Below, piece by piece: positions 6,827-10,813 of a stretch of DNA of 10,813 nucleotides (its first letter is position 1; each line of letters opens with the position of its first letter). Source of the DNA: an uncultured Lachnospiraceae bacterium. Lineage in GTDB: Bacteria; Bacillota_A; Clostridia; Lachnospirales; Lachnospiraceae. The notes beneath the pieces were generated by a model. The model did no database searches. It had not been told where the DNA came from and worked only from the letters and a program-made list of their open reading frames with translations. Where the stretch lies: the NCBI GenBank assembly GCA_910585855.1, contig CAJUGZ010000140.1, positions 1 through 10,813 of the forward strand, in the 5' to 3' direction. The position numbers and the translations under genes are program-made.

Positions 6827-7555
6827 ATGAAAAAGTTAGTTGTAAAAGTATTTGATTTTATTGCAGTTATAATTGGTTTGCTTATAGGAGGTTTTTTATC
6901 CAAAAATGTTGGTTGGGAATATATTCTCCGTATGAGAGAAGATCCTGTTTCGCTTGAACAGACAGAAGACGGAATTTCTGAAGACTTTACTGGTTTGCTG
7001 GCAGATGACGATATTCCAAGAATTGAAAATATGCAGGCATGGGAGGATACTTGGGCAGATGTCCGTTGTGTTACGATTGAGCCAATCAGTATTATATCTA
7101 CTAATATTGCTGTACGCCATCCATGGATTTCTCCTTATCGCTACTCAAGAAGAGGAGGAAGACGCAAACGTCCAGACGTTACCTATGCTATATTGGATGT
7201 TTTTGATGAATATGGCGAATATTATCTGTTGCAGCTACCAGATGAATCCTATATTTTGGCACAAATACCAGCTAATTATGCATGGAAAATAAAATTAGGA
7301 CAAAAAGTCACTCTGCCAATCGGAGTAAAACGTTCGGCACATCGGCAAGCCTTAAGCCAAATCCAAGAAATTTGTGAAAAATATCAGGTTAATACAGATG
7401 AAGGAGTTTTTTATTGTATTCATGATCAATGGAATGAAGCACATTATAACCTTTTATCTGCAGTACGAATTGCTGCCTGTTTTATTGCCGTAATTGGAAT
7501 CGGATCAATTTTAATTACTGTTTTTCATAAAATATTGAAAGCTGAAGATGAATAA
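6827..7555 (+). CDS. Unrecognised protein with N- and C-terminal membrane helices
   Basis: A 242-residue protein that I cannot assign to a family. It has a membrane helix at about residues 9-25 and another at about 210-232, with a soluble middle of about 180 residues. Lysines before the first helix suggest that both ends are cytoplasmic and the middle part lies outside. The middle starts acidic (about 38-78), carries a basic patch RRGGRRKR (108-115), and then a stretch rich in alternating hydrophobic residues (118-167, including YYLLQLPDES) that looks like a small beta domain. A strong ribosome binding site AAAGGAGGT (6802-6810) is present but 16 bases from the ATG, unusually far; no other start codon lies between. 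The C-S lyase gene follows after 38 bases without a terminator, so both are probably one operon. A link in function is not evident. Confidence 0.8.
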   Translation: MKKLVVKVFDFIAVIIGLLIGGFLSKNVGWEYILRMREDPVSLEQTEDGISEDFTGLLADDDIPRIENMQAWEDTWADVRCVTIEPISIISTNIAVRHPWISPYRYSRRGGRRKRPDVTYAILDVFDEYGEYYLLQLPDESYILAQIPANYAWKIKLGQKVTLPIGVKRSAHRQALSQIQEICEKYQVNTDEGVFYCIHDQWNEAHYNLLSAVRIAACFIAVIGIGSILITVFHKILKAEDE

Positions 7556-7593
7556 TACATATACAATTTAAAAGCTAAAGGAGAATTTAAAAG

Positions 7594-8781
7594 ATGAATT
7601 ACAATTTTGAACATGTACCTAACCGCAGAAATGTTGGTTCTGAAAAATGGGAGTTAATGAAGCAGAAAAATCCCGATGTACCAGAAGGAATTGTACCCTT
7701 TTCTGTAGCAGATATGGAGTTTGAACAGCCGCCGGAACTAATAGCGGGACTGAATGAATGTTTAAAACAACCAATTTATGGTTATACCGGTCCAACTGAT
7801 TCTTATATTGAGGCGGTATTAGATTGGATGGAACGACGACATGGATTTCGTCCACAAAAGGAATGGCTGATACAGACAGCAGGGATTGTTCCGGCATTGA
7901 TGCGTCTGGTGGAAAAACTGACCAAACCAGAGGAAGCTATTTTAATTATGGAACCGGTCTACTATCCATTTCGGCTCGCTGGAGAAAAAAATCACAGAGA
8001 AGTGATCTCTTCTAATCTCGTGCAGAAACAAAATTACTATAAAATCGATTTTGAAGATTTTGAAAAAAAAGCAGCTTTGCCGCAGACACGACTATGTATT
8101 TTATGCAGTCCTCATAATCCTGTCGGACGAGTTTGGACAAAAGAGGAGCTGCTGCAAATCTGTGATATCTGCCTTAAAAACCAAGTCATCTTGGTTGCCG
8201 ATGAGATTCACTTTGATTTGATTTTACCGGGATATACACATACTTCTATTGGAACTTTTGAAGATAAATATCGAATGAATACCATCCTTTGTACTGCACC
8301 AAGCAAAACTTTTAATCTGGCAGGATTTCAAACTTCCAATCTAATTGTTGCCAACCCGGAATTTCGAAAAGCATTAAAACCTGTGTTAGGGGAATATGAA
8401 ATGCTTCATACTTTAGGTTATCAGGCTTGCGAAATTGTCTATCGGCAATGCGAAGGGTGGCTTGAAGAACTATTGCAGGTTATTGATCGAAACCGCCAGA
8501 CAGTAGAAAATTTCATGGCAAAACATTTTCCTCAAATTACGGTATTTCCTTTGGAGGGAACGTATCTGCTTTGGATGGATTTTCATGCACTGAGAATGGA
8601 TTATAAAGAATTAGAAAAATTTATGCAGACAAAAGCATTTTGGTTTTTAGATGAAGGGTATTTATTTGGAAAAACAGGAGAAGGGTATGAGCGGATGAAT
8701 TTAGCCTGTCCTACAAAAGTAATTGAAGAGGCATTGATACGTCTTCTAGAGGCATGGCAAAAGCGAATAGCTGTTTTCTAG
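7594..8781 (+). CDS. PatB/MalY-type PLP-dependent C-S lyase (cystathionine beta-lyase family)
   Basis: A 395-residue fold-type I PLP enzyme of the MalY/PatB branch of class I/II aminotransferases, full length for the family. Members cleave C-S bonds of cystathionine, cysteine or related thioethers to pyruvate, ammonia and a thiol, in the cytoplasm. Family marks in order are VADMEF (38-43), YGYTGPT (62-68), GIVPAL (97-102), N175 in SPHNPVG, D203 in VADEIHFDL, the Schiff-base Lys K238 in APSKTFNLAG, and the carboxylate-binding Arg R367 in YERMNLACP. AAAGGAG at 7577-7583, 10 bases upstream, supports the start. Methionine or sulfur metabolism, or hydrogen sulfide release, is the likely role; a true aminotransferase role is less likely given the MalY-type motifs. 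Some MalY proteins also act as regulators, which cannot be judged here. Confidence 0.9.
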   Translation: MNYNFEHVPNRRNVGSEKWELMKQKNPDVPEGIVPFSVADMEFEQPPELIAGLNECLKQPIYGYTGPTDSYIEAVLDWMERRHGFRPQKEWLIQTAGIVPALMRLVEKLTKPEEAILIMEPVYYPFRLAGEKNHREVISSNLVQKQNYYKIDFEDFEKKAALPQTRLCILCSPHNPVGRVWTKEELLQICDICLKNQVILVADEIHFDLILPGYTHTSIGTFEDKYRMNTILCTAPSKTFNLAGFQTSNLIVANPEFRKALKPVLGEYEMLHTLGYQACEIVYRQCEGWLEELLQVIDRNRQTVENFMAKHFPQITVFPLEGTYLLWMDFHALRMDYKELEKFMQTKAFWFLDEGYLFGKTGEGYERMNLACPTKVIEEALIRLLEAWQKRIAVF

Positions 8782-8785
8782 TTTC

Positions 8786-8827
8786 ATGCCAGATTTTGAA
8801 CACTCTTTTATTTTCAAAATCTGGCAT
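8786..8827. terminator. Shared hairpin between convergent genes, putative bidirectional terminator
   Basis: A perfect 15-bp stem (8786-8800 ATGCCAGATTTTGAA with 8813-8827) with a 12-base loop lies 4 bases after the C-S lyase stop and 44 bases beyond the stop of the convergent carboxypeptidase gene. Neither side has a clear T-run directly after the stem, so it is not a textbook intrinsic terminator. Position and stem strength make transcript ending the best explanation. Confidence 0.6.
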
Positions 8828-8871
8828 ATCTTGTAAAATCATATATCCTATCTTCTAGTTTTTTCTTAATT

Positions 8872-10476
8872 TTAGAACCGCAATCGTCTTCTTCTGTTTT
8901 TAAAAGGATTCTTTCTGCCACGGCGTTTTAAAGGGTACAGCATATTCAAACGAGAATATGTGCCAAACTGCCGTTTCTGCTGACGACGAATTCGTTTTCT
9001 TCGTTCTCGTTCTACCTTTGTTTTTGACAGATAAAAATAAAATAACAACAAAATAACAATTACAGTAATTCCTGCAATAAAATAGCGAACATTTATTTTT
9101 ATTACATGTTTTGGGGCTGTAGATATTATATCTGCTCTTTCCTGTGAAATCGGCTCTTTTTCTGTACTGGTTGTTTCTAAAATAGAAGTTGTTTCAACAG
9201 GTGTACTTTTCGTAAAAGAAAATGTATCCACATCGCCGTAAGTAACATTTAATGTTGTAGACCCTACATAGTGTCCGCCATAGAAATACGTAATTGTAGC
9301 AAGGGTAGTTCTGCCTGTTTGTTCTGAATACCCTTCTTCAGATTCTTCTTGTTCTTCGTCTGAACTAGAATCTGCAAAAGTGAGTTCTGCTTTTGCATCG
9401 GAAAACTCTGCATGGATTGGAAGGATCAGTACAGAGGTCTTATTCAATTCTATCTCCATTGCAGGCTTTTCAAAAATAGAACTGGAGGACGGAAAAAATG
9501 CATCATTATGAAATGTATAATTCGTTTCATTTTCTGCAATATTTACCCTTTTAAAAGATTGAAACCCATAATCTAATAAAGCTGCACTGTCTGTAAAACA
9601 AGCAGGCGAAGTAGACTGCATCACTACACAAATTAAAGTCATGCCATCTCGTTCTGCAAAAGTAACCAGCGTACTTCCTGCAGCTGTCGTATAGCCTGTT
9701 TTCCCTCCAAAACATCCTTCATAATGAGAAGAACCGCTCATTAAAAGACGATGCAGACTATTGATTGGACGGGATTCTGGTTGCAGGTTAGTTGGCGGAA
9801 TCAAATAAGATGTTATACCATTGATCTTTCGGTAGGTTTCGTTAAAGACAGCCGCACGGGAAATCATAGCCATATCATAGCAAGTGGTATAGTGATTATC
9901 ATCTGGAAGTCCATTAGCATTTGCAAAATGTGTATTCACTGCCCCTAATTCCTTAGCTCGTTCATTCATTTTCTCTACAAAAGCAGGGACTGAACCGGAA
10001 ACATGTTCTGCTATTGCATTGGCACATTCATTGGCAGATGCTAACAACATCCCATAAAGACTGTTTTCCATAGTTAGTTCTTCCCCTGGATTAATAGCAA
10101 TATGGCTCGAATCTCTTGGTACAGAAGCAATATTTCCCTCTGAATAATATACCATATCATGCAGAGAGCTATTTTCTATAGCCAAAATAGCCGTTAGAAT
10201 TTTGGTAATACTGGCAGGATAACAGCGCATATTCATATTTTTATCATATAGAACTGTTCCCGTTTCTGCTTCTATTACAACAGCAGCATTACTTTCTAAA
10301 ATTGGCGCAGTTGGCCAGCCTGCTATATCTTTTGTTGTAGAATCAAACGGAATCGGTATCGTTTCTTCCTGAGCAGCGGATGATTCCTGCACAGTCGCTG
10401 CTAATGGATAGAGAGCAGAAGAAAATATAAAGATACAAGTAACTATAAAAATCCTAATTCGGGATAATCGTTTCAT
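8872..10476 (-). CDS. D-alanyl-D-alanine carboxypeptidase (PBP5/DacA class) with basic C-terminal tail
   Basis: A 534-residue penicillin-binding protein that trims the terminal D-Ala from peptidoglycan stem peptides outside the cell membrane. A signal peptide occupies residues 1-27. The peptidase S11 domain (about 58-310) carries all three active-site motifs: S89-I-T-K92 (acylated Ser89), S147-A-N149 and K259-T-G261. After it come a beta-rich region, an acidic insert with SDEEQEESEEG (372-382), a Ser/Thr-rich linker (420-455), a membrane helix (about 465-483), and a cytoplasmic tail of 51 residues of which 23 are Lys or Arg. Typical DacA proteins are about 400-450 residues and end in an amphipathic helix, so the transmembrane anchor and basic tail are extra. 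AGGAGGT at 10484-10490, 7 bases before the ATG, confirms the start. Its own promoter lies just upstream, and it appears monocistronic. Confidence 0.92.
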   Translation of the reverse strand: MKRLSRIRIFIVTCIFIFSSALYPLAATVQESSAAQEETIPIPFDSTTKDIAGWPTAPILESNAAVVIEAETGTVLYDKNMNMRCYPASITKILTAILAIENSSLHDMVYYSEGNIASVPRDSSHIAINPGEELTMENSLYGMLLASANECANAIAEHVSGSVPAFVEKMNERAKELGAVNTHFANANGLPDDNHYTTCYDMAMISRAAVFNETYRKINGITSYLIPPTNLQPESRPINSLHRLLMSGSSHYEGCFGGKTGYTTAAGSTLVTFAERDGMTLICVVMQSTSPACFTDSAALLDYGFQSFKRVNIAENETNYTFHNDAFFPSSSSIFEKPAMEIELNKTSVLILPIHAEFSDAKAELTFADSSSDEEQEESEEGYSEQTGRTTLATITYFYGGHYVGSTTLNVTYGDVDTFSFTKSTPVETTSILETTSTEKEPISQERADIISTAPKHVIKINVRYFIAGITVIVILLLFYFYLSKTKVERERRKRIRRQQKRQFGTYSRLNMLYPLKRRGRKNPFKNRRRRLRF

Positions 10477-10510
10477 TCGTAATACCTCCTTTTATTATGT
10501 GTACTTGCCT

Positions 10511-10539
10511 ATTATAGGGTATTTTAGAAAATAGTACAA
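10511..10539 (-). promoter_or_regulatory. Predicted promoter of the carboxypeptidase gene
   Basis: On the minus strand a TTGTAC -35 box (10539-10534) and a perfect TATAAT -10 box (10516-10511) are 17 bases apart. Transcription would begin near 10504, giving a leader of about 28 bases that includes the AGGAGGT site. This is one of the cleanest promoters in the window. Confidence 0.7.
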
Positions 10540-10626
10540 GGATAAAATCTTTTTATTTCTACATTTTATTGACACTTCTATATAAATATAATAATATTTA
10601 TAAGTCAATCTTCTAAATAAAATACT

Positions 10627-10661
10627 AAAAAAGCTTGCAAACATTAATGTTTACAAGCTTT
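10627..10661 (-). terminator. Intrinsic terminator after tRNA-Asn
   Basis: Read on the minus strand, a 15-bp arm with one internal mismatch (10661-10647 with 10644-10630, two-base loop) is followed by T's (complement of A's 10627-10632, partly inside the stem). The core contains the self-complementary AAACATTAATGTTT. It begins 6 bases after the tRNA 3' end, so the tRNA is the last gene of its transcript. Confidence 0.8.
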
Positions 10662-10667
10662 CTCAAA

Positions 10668-10739
10668 CTCCCCGAGTAGGGCTCGAACCTACAACCCCAC
10701 GGTTAACAGCCGTGTGCTCTACCATTGAGCTATCGAGGA
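10668..10739 (-). tRNA. tRNA-Asn (anticodon GTT)
   Basis: A 72-base cloverleaf on the minus strand. The acceptor stem TCCTCGA pairs with TCGGGGA (one T-G pair), the D-arm is GCTC/GAGC, the anticodon stem CACGG/CCGTG holds the loop CTGTTAA with anticodon GTT, the variable loop is GGGTT, and the T-arm GTAGG-TTCGAGC-CCTAC is complete. The discriminator base is G, as in asparagine tRNAs. The 3' CCA is not encoded and must be added after transcription. It is followed directly by a terminator and preceded by what looks like an rRNA spacer, so it is probably transcribed as the tail of an rRNA operon. Confidence 0.97.
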
Positions 10740-10813
10740 AGAAAGATATACTTTATAAATTATACCTTCAAAACTGCACATTGTCTTTTCTCCGTTTTCT
10801 ATCCGATTGGTCA
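10740..10813 (-). other. Probable 23S rRNA 3' boundary and 23S-tRNA spacer
   Basis: Read on the minus strand, the window enters with TGACCA, which resembles the last bases of Firmicute 23S rRNA, and continues with a spacer containing GTGCAGTTTTGAAGG, a sequence type often found just after 23S genes in Firmicute rRNA operons. The 23S gene itself would lie beyond base 10813. A -10-like TATAAT (complement of 10759-10764) lacks a good -35 box, which fits co-transcription better than a separate tRNA promoter. This rests on recall of the motif, not on an alignment. Confidence 0.5.

Noticed and set aside
10569..10597. Plus-strand TTGACA with TAATAT at 17 bases, pointing toward the tRNA terminator
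   Set aside because: The -35 is perfect but the -10 is poor, no gene follows on the plus strand, and the stretch is so AT-rich that a chance match is likely. An antisense transcript remains possible.

Overview
The window looks like the chromosome of a low-GC anaerobic Firmicute of the class Clostridia, most likely Lachnospiraceae. I infer this from the AT-rich composition, the strong AGGAGG-type ribosome binding sites, the tRNA-Asn without an encoded CCA, and the pairing of a GHKL kinase and LytTR regulator with a two-gene ABC exporter. The genus cannot be read from the sequence.

Left end (1-456): a short, visibly more GC-rich coding remnant ends at 234. It is preceded by a hairpin and an A8 run that breaks its frame. 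After it comes an AT-rich leader with a hairpin, a good promoter, and four copies of a GGCATAT/ATATGCC element.

Sensing and export module (457-6680): an AEC-family transporter, a LytTR response regulator and a short GHKL histidine kinase without membrane segments form a first operon. It ends at a strong intrinsic terminator. A promoter overlaps that terminator, and just upstream of it two ATCCCCTAAA repeats lie exactly 21 bp apart, the geometry of a LytTR regulator site. This promoter would drive two full-length ABC exporter half-transporters that probably form a heterodimer. The simplest reading is that the two-component pair switches on the exporter. The input signal and the exported substrate are unknown, and no precursor peptide or modifying enzyme is visible.

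Middle (6681-8827): a near-consensus promoter precedes an unrecognised protein anchored by two membrane segments, followed by a PatB/MalY-type PLP-dependent C-S lyase. The pair is probably one operon. It ends at a 15-bp hairpin shared with the convergent gene on the other strand.

Right end (8872-10813): on the minus strand lies a D-alanyl-D-alanine carboxypeptidase (PBP5/DacA class) with its own promoter, an acidic insert, a C-terminal membrane helix and a very basic cytoplasmic tail. Upstream of it, also on the minus strand, is a tRNA-Asn(GTT) with a strong terminator. The last bases of the window look like the end of a 23S rRNA gene and the spacer after it, so the tRNA probably closes an rRNA operon that lies mostly outside the window.

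No CRISPR array, insertion sequence or prophage is visible. No stretch longer than 300 bases lacks a gene.
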